DNA of 64,000 nucleotides from Flavobacterium segetis (GCF_900129575.1 NZ_FQWE01000001.1:248001-312000); one strand, 5' to 3'. Shown: positions 17,616-29,440, numbered from the stretch's first letter. Numbers and translations are program-made. Notes: generated by a model not told the origin, from the letters alone.

Positions 17616-18284
17616 ATGAAATTAACCGATTTTAACTTCGAAATAAAAAAAAGAATTTCGAGCCGATCAAGAATATCATTTAAAAGTAAATCTATTTTAT
17701 ATATATTAATCTGCTTTCTTTTTCTTTCGTTTTATTCCTGTACTAATAAAACAGAAACCAAACCTATTATTGAGGAACCTATTTCTGAACTTTCCATTTA
17801 TAATCTACCTTCAAAATGGACAAATGAAGAAGGTGAAAATTTAGAAATAAAAGATTTAAAGGGAAAAGTATTAGTGATGGTCATGATTTATACCTCTTGC
17901 AAAGCAGCCTGTCCCAGACTTGTTGCTGACATGAGAAACATTGAGCAGCGAATTCCAGAAAAAATTAAAGATCATGTAAAATTCGTTCTAGTAAGTATAG
18001 ATCCGGAGGTAGATACACCACAGAGATTGAAAGCATTTGCAATTGAAAATAAAATGGATGGTGATCAATGGACTTTTTTACGTTCATCAGAGGAAAACAC
18101 TCGCGAGTTTGCAGCCGTCTTAGCAGTAAACTATAAAAAAATCGCTCCATTAGATTTTTCCCATTCAAATATTATTTCTGTTTTTAATGCAAAAGGCGAA
18201 TTAGCCTATCAACAAGAAGGTCTAGGAGTAAACTCTGATCAAACTATCGATAAAATTTTAGAAGAAGCTGAAAAGCTAAATTAA
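17616..18284 (+). CDS. SCO1/SenC-family copper chaperone lipoprotein
   Basis: A 222-residue thioredoxin-fold protein with a lipobox (SFYSC, Cys42) after an unusually long basic N-terminus. The copper-binding CxxxC is TSCKAACP (Cys95, Cys99) and the third ligand is His183 in FSHSN. SCO proteins deliver copper to CuA or other periplasmic copper enzymes. In this operon the client is presumably NirK. It is preceded by 27 bp and followed by 6 bp, supporting cotranscription. Confidence 0.93.
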   Translation: MKLTDFNFEIKKRISSRSRISFKSKSILYILICFLFLSFYSCTNKTETKPIIEEPISELSIYNLPSKWTNEEGENLEIKDLKGKVLVMVMIYTSCKAACPRLVADMRNIEQRIPEKIKDHVKFVLVSIDPEVDTPQRLKAFAIENKMDGDQWTFLRSSEENTREFAAVLAVNYKKIAPLDFSHSNIISVFNAKGELAYQQEGLGVNSDQTIDKILEEAEKLN

Positions 18285-18290
18285 ATCACC

Positions 18291-19562
18291 ATGAGTTTAC
18301 TAAAAAAAATCTACTTATCATTACTAGTATTGATAAGCGTAGCTAGTAATGCACAAGAATTTGAAGCTAGTTTACAATTAAGACCTCGCTATGAATATAG
18401 AAATGGTTATAAAAATTTAATTTCTAATGGCGAAGAGCCTACTTCTTTTGTATCACAGCGTTCCCGTCTTAATTTAAATTATAATTATGAAAAGCTAAAA
18501 ACTAAATTAACTTTTCAAAATATTCGAACTTGGGGAGATGCTTCTACAACGACAACAACAGATAAAAATGGAATTGCTGTTTTTGAGGCTTGGGCACAAT
18601 ACGAATTAAATTCGAAGTGGTATACGCGTGTTGGACGTCAAGTTCTTTCTTATGATAACCAACGTATTTTTGGAGAAATTGACTGGGCCCAACAAGGTCA
18701 AAGTCATGATGCTGTAGTTCTAACGTTCAAGCCTACAAATAATCAATTGGATTTAGGATTTGCGTTCAACGCCAATGCAGAAAATGTAATTGCTCCAAAA
18801 ACTCCCTACACAATTAACTATAAATCGATGCAATACGCCTGGTATCAAACAAAATTTAGTAGAGTAAAAATGAGTTTATTATTTTTAAATACTGGATATG
18901 AATTTGAAAAATCTAGTAATAATTTGGAAGTTGATTTCAAGCAGACCTTCGGGACTTACCTCACATTTAAAGAGAAAAAATGGGATATAAACTTTGCAAT
19001 TTATGGTCAATCAGGTAAAAATACTGACAAAAAAGTTAATGCTTGGTATACAGGAGCTTTTGTAGGTTATGGATTTACCGATAACTTTAAAGGCGGATTT
19101 GGATATGAATTGTTGTCTGGTAAAGATCAAAACGACAATAGCACTGTTATTAAATCTTTCTCGCCAATTTTCGGTACAAACCACGCTTTTAATGGTTATA
19201 TGGATTATTTTTATGTGGGTAATCATCAAAACAATATCGGATTGAGTGATGCTTATTTAAAACTAAATTATACAAGAGCAAAATGGCAATTTAATTTGAC
19301 CCCACATTTTTTCAGCGCACCTAACACCGTATTAGATAGCGGCAGTAAGAAAATGGATAGCTACTTAGGAACTGAAATTGACTTTACAGCATCATATACT
19401 GTAAGTAAAGAAGTAATGGCACAGGCAGGATATTCTCAAATATTTGGTTCTACAACTTTAGAAAGAGTTAAAAATATAGGTAGTGCGGCTTCAACTAATA
19501 ATTGGATTTGGCTGATGGTTTCTTTTAGTCCACGATTGTTTACATCTAAAAAATCAATTTAA
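18291..19562 (+). CDS. Outer-membrane alginate-export-type beta barrel
   Basis: A 423-residue protein with a signal peptide (cleavage near SNAQEF). The body alternates polar and aromatic residues as in a transmembrane beta barrel, with the opening FEASLQLRPRYEYRNG typical of the alginate export porin family. It is the last gene of the nirK operon, 6 bp after the SCO gene. It may import copper or nitrite, or serve as a general porin expressed under denitrifying conditions. Alginate transport itself is unlikely from context. Confidence 0.85.
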   Translation: MSLLKKIYLSLLVLISVASNAQEFEASLQLRPRYEYRNGYKNLISNGEEPTSFVSQRSRLNLNYNYEKLKTKLTFQNIRTWGDASTTTTTDKNGIAVFEAWAQYELNSKWYTRVGRQVLSYDNQRIFGEIDWAQQGQSHDAVVLTFKPTNNQLDLGFAFNANAENVIAPKTPYTINYKSMQYAWYQTKFSRVKMSLLFLNTGYEFEKSSNNLEVDFKQTFGTYLTFKEKKWDINFAIYGQSGKNTDKKVNAWYTGAFVGYGFTDNFKGGFGYELLSGKDQNDNSTVIKSFSPIFGTNHAFNGYMDYFYVGNHQNNIGLSDAYLKLNYTRAKWQFNLTPHFFSAPNTVLDSGSKKMDSYLGTEIDFTASYTVSKEVMAQAGYSQIFGSTTLERVKNIGSAASTNNWIWLMVSFSPRLFTSKKSI

Positions 19563-19668
19563 CAAACCTAAAACAACTATCATTGCATCAGGAAAGACAT
19601 TTCTTATTATCTACTAAATATCGTCCTACTTGCTATTTAGAATTCACTTTTAGAATTAGTACTCACGC

Positions 19669-20385
19669 TTAATCTTTTAACCTATTTGCAGGCAAACTCA
19701 TATTAACCTCTTTAATTAATTTTCCTTTTTCATAAAATTGCCACATCCCCACTTTTTTGCCTTTCGCAAATATACCTTTTGAAGCCACATCGCCATTAGC
19801 ATCTCGAAAAATTGCAGCGCCTTCGTATAAACCGTTCTTAAAATTGGATTCTTCTAAGAGAATTCCTTTTTCAGTGAATTTTTTATAAAGACCATCCTTC
19901 ACATTATTTTTGTAAACCTGCTCTTCTGCTATTTTTCCGCTACCATAAAATACAGTTCGTAATCCTTCTAATTTACCTTTGCTATAATTTTCGATAGTCA
20001 TTATTGTATTGGACTCTTGATGAAAATATTTCCATTCTCCTTCAAATAATTTATTCATGACTTTTCCTTCACTAACTTTATAATATTTTTGATCATAAAA
20101 TATTGTAAATGCCGAATCATCATTTGGATTAAATTCTCGCGTTGCTATTAACGATTTAGCTTTTGTATCATCATAAAACTTAAAAACCCCAACTTCCTTA
20201 CCATGCACAAAATTACCTTCATATTTAGGTCTTTTTGACTCATTATAGGTTCCAATCCACAATCCATTTTTTTTTCCTCTTTCATCAATCTTATTGTAAG
20301 TAGATTGAGCATGGCTGACCCAAATATTTAAAAGCGAAACTACTACTGAATAGCTAAAATATTTTCTTTTAAAAATAAAGGTCAT
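19669..20385 (-). CDS. Secreted YwqK/MORN-repeat-like protein
   Basis: A 238-residue protein with a signal peptide (ending VSHAQS). The mature part is a series of ~22-residue repeats with G-W-Y/K-x-G patterns, such as KNGLWIGTY, FVHGKEVGVFKFYD, LFEGEWKYFHQE, KLEGLRTVFYGSGK and KKVGMWQFYEKGK. Databases often name this family 'toxin-antitoxin YwqK family antitoxin', but the secreted Bacteroidota forms have no toxin partner, and none lies here. Function unknown; probably a periplasmic or surface repeat protein. Confidence 0.8.
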   Translation of the reverse strand: MTFIFKRKYFSYSVVVSLLNIWVSHAQSTYNKIDERGKKNGLWIGTYNESKRPKYEGNFVHGKEVGVFKFYDDTKAKSLIATREFNPNDDSAFTIFYDQKYYKVSEGKVMNKLFEGEWKYFHQESNTIMTIENYSKGKLEGLRTVFYGSGKIAEEQVYKNNVKDGLYKKFTEKGILLEESNFKNGLYEGAAIFRDANGDVASKGIFAKGKKVGMWQFYEKGKLIKEVNMSLPANRLKD

Positions 20386-20726
20386 AATGTTTAAAATTTA
20401 TTACCTGTCAAATTTAACTCTTTTTCTATAAAACTGGACGGAGATAATAAAAATAGGAAAATATATAAAAGTTAAAAATATAATAAAAATTAATACGATG
20501 ACTGTCACACGTTCATACTTTAATTTGTTTAATATATATCGTTATAATATTTTTTTATAAATATAAAATAGTTCTGTTTTTTCTGCGTTATTACACAATG
20601 AGCTGAAAATAAGCGCTTAAACAAAACATAAAGCTTACATAAGTATTTTTTTTTGTTTAACATTATAGCTAAATTAGCGAACAAAACAAAACGCTTTATA
20701 TTTATAAATTAATTAAAATAACTATT
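20386..20726. other. Intergenic upstream of the fasciclin gene
   Basis: 341 bp between divergent genes, holding both promoters. A TTTG at 20652-20655 with a weak TAGCGAAC 18 bp later is a possible plus-strand promoter. Nothing stronger is visible. Confidence 0.35.
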
Positions 20727-21686
20727 ATGAAAAAAGTATTGGGATTAAAAGTTTTGGCTTTAGCATTATTTGCAGCCGTATTCATTTCGTGTGACAACAA
20801 TAACGATCCTGTCGTTCCCGTTGACAACACAATTACTGGCGTTGCAGTAAAAAATCCAAATTTAAAGATTTTAGTTCAGGCGTTAACTCGTGCTGAGCTA
20901 GCAACTACTTTACAAGGAACAGGTAAATTTACAGTTTTTGCTCCAACGGATGCAGCATTTACTGCATTTTTGAAAACAACGCCTTACGCTACAATTAATG
21001 ATGTACCAGTTGCAGCATTAAAAGAAATTTTATTAAACCACGTAATAAGCGGCGAAGCAAAAGCAGCTAGCTTGACTACCGGGTACATCAAAACATTAGC
21101 TAAAGGAAGTGCCTCAGCAACAAACACTTTAAGCATGTATGTTGACCTAACTTCAGGAGTTAAATTAAATGGAGTTGCTAAAGTTACGACAGCGGATGTA
21201 GCGGCATCCAATGGAGTTATTCACGTAGTAGATGCAGTAATTGGACTACCAACTGTGGTAACTCATGCAGCTGCTAATGCGAACTTCAGTACCCTAGTAA
21301 GTGTTTTAAACCGTGAAGGTCAACCTAATTTAGTTACAGCATTATCTGCAGCAGGACCATTTACAGTTTTTGCTCCTACAAATGCAGCTTTTACAGCTTT
21401 AAATACTGAGTTGGCTCCAAGTGGAATCGCAGGTGTATCTGCAGCAAACTTGACAAAAGTATTGCAGTATCATGTCGTTTCGGGAAATATTTTATCGTCA
21501 TCATTAACAAACGGACAAGTAGTTACGCCTATTTTGACTCCATCTCAAACCTTCACTATCCAAACAACAAGTGGCGTTAAGATTACTGATGCAAGAGCAA
21601 GAGTTTCAACCGTTATGATTGCTGATGTACAATGCTCTAATGGTGTTATACATGCGGTTGATAAAGTATTGTTACCTGTACTTTAA
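20727..21686 (+). CDS. Lipoprotein with two fasciclin (FAS1) domains
   Basis: A 319-residue protein with a lipobox (AVFISC, Cys22). Two FAS1 domains follow, about residues 35-165 and 168-318. Each has the H1 motif GKFTVFAPTDAAF or GPFTVFAPTNAAF and the H2-type ending NGVIHVVDAVI or NGVIHAVDKVL. Fasciclin domains mediate adhesion or matrix binding. The protein is expected in the periplasm or on the cell surface. It is monocistronic with a strong terminator behind it. Confidence 0.93.
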   Translation: MKKVLGLKVLALALFAAVFISCDNNNDPVVPVDNTITGVAVKNPNLKILVQALTRAELATTLQGTGKFTVFAPTDAAFTAFLKTTPYATINDVPVAALKEILLNHVISGEAKAASLTTGYIKTLAKGSASATNTLSMYVDLTSGVKLNGVAKVTTADVAASNGVIHVVDAVIGLPTVVTHAAANANFSTLVSVLNREGQPNLVTALSAAGPFTVFAPTNAAFTALNTELAPSGIAGVSAANLTKVLQYHVVSGNILSSSLTNGQVVTPILTPSQTFTIQTTSGVKITDARARVSTVMIADVQCSNGVIHAVDKVLLPVL

Positions 21687-21754
21687 TCAGTAAATGTAAA
21701 ATTAATATAGAGATTGCAATCGCAGAAGCTGATTGCTGACTCTCGGATGTTTTT

Positions 21755-21797
21755 AAAAAGCGCTTAAATAAATTTCGATTTATTTAAGCGCTTTTTT
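21755..21797 (+). terminator. Terminator after the fasciclin gene
   Basis: A perfect 18-bp inverted repeat, left arm AAAAAGCGCTTAAATAAA, with a 6-nt loop and a T run. It lies about 70 bp past the stop codon. Confidence 0.9.
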
Positions 21798-21990
21798 ACA
21801 AGCAAAAATTATTTACATTCTTCTCTTGTTCCGCAAATTGTGCATTTATCTTTCTCTATTTTTATATCTACTGAAATGCAAAATTACACTGATCATAATG
21901 GTTTTAGTACAGTCAATGATTGAATGTTATAGACGATATTTTACGATGCTTTTAGTAGATCAAATTCGATAAAAAGCGCTGCTAAATGTT

Positions 21991-22493
21991 GAGACGCTGC
22001 CAGCGTGACAACTTGCGGCGTATAAGTATGGTAAAATATATTACAGACAATACAATTATGAAACAGATTGTTTTAATCATTAAGGGAGTTAAATTAATTT
22101 TAGATTAATGCGCTTTCTTTTCTTAATTTTCTTACCGGTTTAGATAAGTATTTATATTGATTGAGATCCATTTTTTTTCAAAAGTGTTGAAGTAGAAATT
22201 AATTTCTAGTGAGTTAGTCTTGAGTGTTGAGATGCTTCCAGCGTGACAAATTGTGGCGTGCTTATTTGCTAAAAAATATTATTCATTCTATAGACATGAA
22301 ATAGGATTTTTAACCATTGAGGGCGTTAATTTAAGATTATACTACTAGATGTTTCTTAATTTTATTAATGATGTACATACGTATGTTGATTAATTGAGAC
22401 AGTCTTTTTTATTTTTTTAAGTACAACACCATTAAATAGTACTTATAATAAAGCCCTGAGATAATTCCAGCGTGATAAACTCAAGTGTCAGTG
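21991..22493. repeat. Tandem ~235-bp degenerate repeat with GAGA-stem-TGACAA motif
   Basis: The intergenic stretch 21798-22549 contains a unit repeated with period 238 then 229 bp. Each unit opens with GAGA, a short hairpin (ACGCT-GCC-AGCGT at 21991, ATGCT-TCC-AGCGT at 22229, ATAAT-TCC-AGCGT at 22458) and TGACAA or TGATAA. Downstream words, for example CATTAAGGGAGTTAA versus CATTGAGGGCGTTAA, also repeat at 238 bp. No coding frame was seen. Confidence 0.65.
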
Positions 22494-22549
22494 TATATAT
22501 AAGTCACATTCATAACCAATAATAAACCACGAGCAAAAACAATATCACA

Positions 22550-22595
22550 AAAAAAGGAAATCAAATGAGTTTACAATCACTTGATTTCCTTTTTT
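22550..22595 (-). terminator. Terminator after yidC
   Basis: 15-bp perfect inverted repeat AAAAAAGGAAATCAA and its complement around a 16-nt loop, with a T tract on both strands. It lies 25 bp beyond the yidC stop. Confidence 0.85.
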
Positions 22596-22620
22596 ATGTT
22601 TACGATAAAAAGATAATGTG

Positions 22621-24528
22621 TTACTTTTTCTTTTTATCTAATGCTTTTTGAGCTTCGGCTTGTTCCATCACTTCTTGAAGTTTACGTTGAAATTTACCTT
22701 GTTTTTTAGGCTCTTTCAATTTATTTTCTTGGATTTGAACGTGAATTTTATCGCTATCTATAAAATATTTTTTAATAACAACCATGATTCCAATAGTAAT
22801 CAAGTTGGAGATAAAATTGTATAAACTCAATCCTGCACCATAACTATTAAAGAAAAACAGCATCATTATAGGTGAAGCATAAATCATGATTTTCATAATT
22901 TTACCCATATCCGGCATTCCCTCTTGTTGTGGCGCCATCATTTGCTGATCCCCAGAGGTCATTTTCATGTAAAAGAAAATTGCAATTGAAGCAAGTATTG
23001 GAAACAAACTTATATGATTTCCGTAAAATGGAATGTAAAAAGGTAGTCTGATTATTTCATCAAAAGAAGATAAATCATCTGCCCAAAGAAAGCTTTTTTG
23101 CCTTAACTCAAAAGCCGATGGAAAAAACTGAAAGGAAGCATACATAAATGGAAGCTGAATCAATGCTGGAATACAACCCGCCATAGGATTTACTCCTGCT
23201 TTATTATACAACTTCATTGTTTCTTGTTGTTTCTTCATTGGGTCTTTTTTGAATTTTTCTCCCAACTCAGCAATTTCTGGACGCAATACTTTCATCTTAG
23301 CCTGCGATAAGAAAGACTTAAAAGTAATAGGCGACATGGCTATCTTTATTAAAATTGTAAAAACAATAATAGCAATACCGTAAGAAATATAAGAACTTAA
23401 AAAGCCAAATAACGGTATAAATACAAATCTATTAATCCATCCAAAAATACCCCAACCTAAAGAAATAATTTTTTCAAGATTTTTGTCATAATTATTTAGC
23501 GTCTTATAATCTGTTGGACCAAAATACCAACTCATCTTATGATCTAATTCCCCATTAGTAAAAGTTAACGGAATATTTGCCGTAAATTTTTTAGTAAACA
23601 AAGTATCTACTTTATCGTCGTTAACTAAATTTAATGACTTTAATTTAGCGGTTTCAAAAGGAGTTTTTGTTAATAATATGGTAGAGAAAAAATGTTGCTT
23701 ATAAGCTATAAAAGTTGCTTTATCAAGAGAGGATTCTTCCGTTTTTCCTAGTCCAGAATAGCTTATTTTACCATCTTCATGTTCAAAATAGATTTCAGTG
23801 TAGCGATTTTCATAAGAAACACTTTTATCATTTCTTATTGTTTTTAAATCCCATTCTAAATCCAAAGGTTTAGCTGTATTCAATACTTTATTCAATCCTT
23901 GCGAACGAATATCGAAATCAACCATATATTCGTTTGGCTTCAATATATATTTGTATTCTAGGAATTCGTTAGCTCCAGCTTTCAATTTCATAGACAAAAC
24001 CTGATCTGCTCCTATTTTAGTTAAAGTAGGCTCGAAATATAAGTCTTTTGAATTTAAAGTACGGTTGTCACTAGTTAATAACTGAACATTTAAGTTAGAA
24101 TTGTTATCTTTTATTAATTGAACTAATTGACCTGAACCTTTCCTGAATTTTTCGAATTCTTTCAGCGTAGCTTCAACAATGTAGCCACCTTTATTTGCAA
24201 TAGTAAGTTTCACTACTTCATTTTCAATTGTAGTAAGTCCTGCTTTTGCTGATGGAAGAGTTGCTGAGTAAGCAAAATTTCCTAAGTTTTTTTGCAATTC
24301 TGCTAGTTGCGTAGAATCGCCAGTTGCAGCTACTGCAATTGTAGCTTTAGCAACCGTTTTATCTTGCAATTCTTTAGCCTTTGTAGCTTTAATTACCAAT
24401 TCCTTTTCTGCTTTTTCTGCAGCAACCACTTTCGGATCTGGCTGGTTTCGATACATTATAAAAATCAAAATAATGAAAATTAATCCGAAACCTATAATCG
24501 AATTGAGGTCAAATTTTTTTTGTTCCAT
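22621..24528 (-). CDS. yidC: Membrane protein insertase YidC
   Basis: A 635-residue protein. The N-terminal membrane segment (FGLIFIILIFIMYR, residues ~15-28) is followed by a large periplasmic domain of about 320 residues and a conserved C-terminal block of membrane spans, including FKSFLSQAKMKVLRPEI, NPMAGCIPALIQLPFMYASF and LSLYNFISNLITIG. The positively charged groove Arg is in the AKMKVLRPE region. The Lys-rich C-terminal tail suits ribosome contact. It inserts and folds inner-membrane proteins with or without SecYEG. It follows pyrG by 54 bp and probably shares its transcript. Confidence 0.97.
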   Translation of the reverse strand: MEQKKFDLNSIIGFGLIFIILIFIMYRNQPDPKVVAAEKAEKELVIKATKAKELQDKTVAKATIAVAATGDSTQLAELQKNLGNFAYSATLPSAKAGLTTIENEVVKLTIANKGGYIVEATLKEFEKFRKGSGQLVQLIKDNNSNLNVQLLTSDNRTLNSKDLYFEPTLTKIGADQVLSMKLKAGANEFLEYKYILKPNEYMVDFDIRSQGLNKVLNTAKPLDLEWDLKTIRNDKSVSYENRYTEIYFEHEDGKISYSGLGKTEESSLDKATFIAYKQHFFSTILLTKTPFETAKLKSLNLVNDDKVDTLFTKKFTANIPLTFTNGELDHKMSWYFGPTDYKTLNNYDKNLEKIISLGWGIFGWINRFVFIPLFGFLSSYISYGIAIIVFTILIKIAMSPITFKSFLSQAKMKVLRPEIAELGEKFKKDPMKKQQETMKLYNKAGVNPMAGCIPALIQLPFMYASFQFFPSAFELRQKSFLWADDLSSFDEIIRLPFYIPFYGNHISLFPILASIAIFFYMKMTSGDQQMMAPQQEGMPDMGKIMKIMIYASPIMMLFFFNSYGAGLSLYNFISNLITIGIMVVIKKYFIDSDKIHVQIQENKLKEPKKQGKFQRKLQEVMEQAEAQKALDKKKK

Positions 24529-24582
24529 TGTAATTAAAAAAAGTTTTAAATTTAAAGTAAACCGAAACTAAATTGCTTCTAG

Positions 24583-26268
<1,686 letters not shown>

Positions 26269-26371
26269 TTAGCTAACGAGAAAATAAAGCTGTTAGTGAA
26301 TTAGAAAATTTATCAATTAGAAAACGAGAAAATTAATAATCTTGCTGTCTGTCTTATTCTCTGCGTAATTT

Positions 26372-26605
26372 TTAAATTGGTTTTGGATATTGCTTTTTTA
26401 TATTCCGAATTAATTCTTCCAGACCATTGAGTTTTATTTCGTAGATCAATTTTAATTGTTCTCCTAATTCTCCTTTTGGAAATCCTTTATTACTGTACCA
26501 AACGATATAATATTCAGGTATATCGATAAGAAACCAACCTTCATATTTACCAAAAGGCATTTTAGTATGAGCAAGTTTAATAAGCTGTTTTTGATCTTGA
26601 TCCAT
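26372..26605 (-). CDS. DUF3820-family small protein
   Basis: A 77-residue protein whose core PFGKYEGWFLIDIPEYYIVW and GFPKGELGEQL match DUF3820. The family is widespread in Bacteroidota and gamma-proteobacteria, with no firm function. It resembles the tail of the DnaQ-like exonuclease at 2029-2799 (FGKHKG...P.YFSW...FPL), suggesting a nucleic-acid-related role. The gene is free-standing. Confidence 0.85.
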   Translation of the reverse strand: MDQDQKQLIKLAHTKMPFGKYEGWFLIDIPEYYIVWYSNKGFPKGELGEQLKLIYEIKLNGLEELIRNIKKQYPKPI

Positions 26606-26794
26606 TTTGAAAAATAGGAGTTTTAAGTTTAGAATTACGAATTAAAAGGCATGAGCTATCAGGGTAAAACATGTAATTTGAAATTAAAATTACCAACTAA
26701 AATTATTGACTAAAATAGCTATATGTCGGAAAGCCAAAAATTACAATAGTATAATTTACTCCCGCTCACATTAATTTCAAATATAATTATTATT

Positions 26795-27645
26795 CTACTT
26801 ATTTAAATCAGCTTCCATTTTTATTAAATTTCGAGTGTATTGATTGTCTGCTTTTGATCATTTTAATGCTTCTTCATTCCATTTTTTAAATTTAACTTTC
26901 TACTTTACTTTGTAAAATTCGAATGCTAAATTATAAGCCGTTTCTTGTAGAAAAATATTCTCTTTGCATAGCAACGACATTTTTGTGTACGTGGCAGCAA
27001 TTTTTTCATATTTGAGAAGCTTTGTAAAAGTATAGGCTAATTCCTTATTAGTATAACAGTCATTAGGATTTTGTACAATTGTTTTTTTTCAACATAATTC
27101 TACGTTTTTATATTTTCCTAATGCACTATAAGAAAAAGCTAATTCTGTTTGTAGGCCTTTAAATTTAGAATCTATTTTGTCCGCTTTTTCTAAAAAGGTC
27201 AAAGCCTTTTCACTTTCATTCCATTCATTGTACAGATAGCCCCAACGATATAATTTAGCGACTTTGTCATCTTCGGTTTTATAAAATTTCAACCAGCCTG
27301 GTATTTTTTCAACACTCAACTCTCTAAATTTTGACTCTGGTATTTCAGCTACTGCTGTTTTTTTTGGTCGCACTCTGACTTTCATAAATCCTACTTCTTT
27401 TTTCACGCCGCTTTCTATCCTAATGAATTTGCCACTGCCGTCAATTCTAAATTTCCCTTCATTGTTAAAGGTCAAACCAGCTTGCGAATCCATATAAATG
27501 AACCCAAAAACATAACTACTATCTTTATCCATTTGATATGAAACCATTTATCTTCACATTCTTCATTGCTCTTATCAAATTTTAAGGTATTTTGAGAATT
27601 TGTATTGATTAAAATTAATACTATAATTGTAAGAATATAATTCAT
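26795..27645 (-). pseudogene. Decayed secreted TPR-type protein gene
   Basis: From ATG 27643-27645 the frame encodes a signal peptide (MNYILTIIVLILINTNS) and about 18 further residues, then shifts near 27548 (one base missing after a GATAAATGG context). It resumes as a beta-rich domain, then TPR-like helices (NEWNESEKALTFLEKADKI, ELAFSYSALGKYKNVEL). In-frame stops TGA (27089-27091), TAG (26900-26902) and TGA (26858-26860) interrupt a frame that stays protein-like, with YTNKELAYTFTKLLKYEK, to a final stop at 26795. One frameshift and three nonsense codons mark it as inactive. Confidence 0.75.
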
Positions 27646-27785
27646 AGAATACTTAGTTAAATACTTTTTAAAAAAGGGAAAGGTATAATATAATTGCGAT
27701 TATAAAATTTTACACTTCTAAAAAATGCATGAAAAAATTAGAACATTTAGTGAACTAACTTAAAAAAATATAAAGATTTTAAATT

Positions 27786-27917
27786 TTATTTAATACTATA
27801 ATATTTTTGTTGTAAAACTACACCTATCATACCTTCAACTAGTGGTGAAGTAAAATATAAAAAAATTCTATCTCTGTCTTTTTCTTGTATTTCATGCAAT
27901 TTTTTACACGCTTCTTT
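27786..27917 (-). pseudogene. Possible gene remnant, unknown family
   Basis: A minus-strand frame ending at TAA 27786-27788 reads KEACKKLHEIQEKDRDRI then LYFTSPLVEGMIGVVLQQ, which has coding character. It is blocked upstream by stop codons and has no start. The rest of 27646-28227 shows nothing I can support. Confidence 0.3.
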
Positions 27918-28227
27918 TCAGTACATTTATTCTTTAATATTTTTAATGTAAAATATTAATTGACTTATCGCTCACCTTTTAACCAAAATTAGGTAGCTTA
28001 AATCTTCGATCGCTTTTAATAAATATGTCAAATTATACCGCACCCACTCAAACGAAAAATAGAATAAATTTATGATACAAAATTGAGACTGTTACCGAAT
28101 TTTCTAAATTGTTTGAAAACAATCGCGTAATCTAATTTATTATTCAAGTAAAATATATTAGTGTACAAAAATTTAGTTGACAAACGAAACCAACATTTTT
28201 TTTTGCTTTCTTAAAAAAAAAGTAGTG

Positions 28228-28745
28228 ATGCAAAAAATAGTAAGTTTACTTTTAGATTTGTTCTTTTTTACATCCTGTTAGCCTACAACTCAAGGTGCTG
28301 TCCTGTAAAAAATCCCAAGAATCCAACAAAGTTATCTAGTGTGAATCATTGTACCGCATTTTATCCCGTAATTGCTAATAGCACCCATTCCTTTGTATCA
28401 TTGAATTCCAATGTAACTTGCGGCAACAATATCAATGTGCTACAGGTTTATGACACTAAAGATTTAACCAAACCAATATTAGTGCGCAGTAGAACACTGA
28501 CGCAACCAAAAGGATAAGGTTTTTACACCTCTAAATATTTATTTGTAAGTGATGATGTGATAAAAATCTTTGACATCGCTACTCTTTTCGAACCAATTTT
28601 AGTTAACTCTATCAGTAAAAAATGTTTTGATGTCATAATAAGAGACAACACTTTATTTGCTATCGGAGATTCTGGCGTTTTTAGCTATGAATTAAACCCT
28701 TCTATTATTACTGATATAAAATTAGTAAGTGAAGTGAAGTTTTAA
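28228..28745 (+). pseudogene. Decayed LVIVD-repeat-like lipoprotein gene
   Basis: It starts as a lipoprotein (MQKIVSLLLDLFFFTSC), hits TAG at 28279-28281, shifts frame near 28295 and continues as protein-like sequence (NVLQVYDTKDLTKPILV, then KYLFVSDDVIKIFDIAT) with a TAA at 28515-28517, ending 28745. The repeated pattern of x-V-Y-D followed by P-I-L-V resembles LVIVD-repeat beta-propeller proteins of Flavobacteriia. The last 62 codons are open but have no promoter or signal peptide of their own. Confidence 0.7.
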
Positions 28746-29398
28746 TTTTCTAAAAAATACCTTTCTTCAATGCGCTTTATATCTTTTATGGAATTTTTGG
28801 CCCAAGCTAAACGTTTTTCCAGAATTTCTTGTTCCGATAAATGCCAATCAATGTCTGTTTTACGCAATCGATTCGTTAGGTTTTGAATTATGATAGCAGC
28901 TGAAACTGAAATATTTAAGCTCTCGGTAAATCCTACCATAGGAATTTTTAGAAAGCCATCGGCGCGTTTCAAAATTTCTTTAGATAATCCATCTCGTTCT
29001 GTTCCAAAAAACAAAGCACTTGGTTTAGCGATATCAAAATCCTCCAATAAACAATCGCCTTCATGGGGTGTTGTGGCAATAATTTGGTAGCCTTGCCCTT
29101 TTATAGTGTCGATACAATTTGTAATGGAATCAAATGTATTGATGTCTACCCATTTTTGGGCTCCCATTGCAATTTCCTTGTCGATACTTTTTCCGTAACG
29201 TTGCTCAATCACATTAAGCTCTTGAATTCCAAAGACTTCACAACTGCGCATTACCGCGCTTGTATTGTGCATTTGGAAAATATCCTCTACTACAATTGTA
29301 AAATGCTTTGTTCTATTTTCGAGGACTTTTAAGAATTTTTCTTTTCGGTTGTCTGTTAAAATGTTTTCAAGAAAAGTAAGGTAATCGATATCAACCAT
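28742..29398 (-). CDS. trmH: TrmH-type tRNA 2'-O-ribose methyltransferase (SPOUT)
   Basis: A 218-residue SPOUT methyltransferase. Motif 1 is VVEDIFQMHNTSAVMRSCEVFG, with its Asn and Arg, motif 2 ALFFGTERDGLS, and motif 3 IPMVGFTESLNISVSAAI. The order and the basic C-terminus fit TrmH, which methylates G18 of tRNA. The last codons overlap the end of the convergent pseudogene by four bases. A TATTTTTG box on the minus strand (29415-29422) lies just upstream. A decayed partial copy of its 5' end is present at about 29918-30080. Confidence 0.9.
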   Translation of the reverse strand: MVDIDYLTFLENILTDNRKEKFLKVLENRTKHFTIVVEDIFQMHNTSAVMRSCEVFGIQELNVIEQRYGKSIDKEIAMGAQKWVDINTFDSITNCIDTIKGQGYQIIATTPHEGDCLLEDFDIAKPSALFFGTERDGLSKEILKRADGFLKIPMVGFTESLNISVSAAIIIQNLTNRLRKTDIDWHLSEQEILEKRLAWAKNSIKDIKRIEERYFLEN

Positions 29399-29440
29399 TG
29401 CGAATTATTTTTTGCAAAAATAGCAAAAAGTCGAAATTCA

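Noticed and set aside
19669-20385. Antitoxin of a toxin-antitoxin pair (YwqK name)
   Set aside because: It has a signal peptide and no toxin neighbour; the database name is not supported by context.
28557-28745. 62-codon intact gene
   Set aside because: It is the open 3' part of a pseudogene; its Met is an internal residue and upstream frames continue the same protein.
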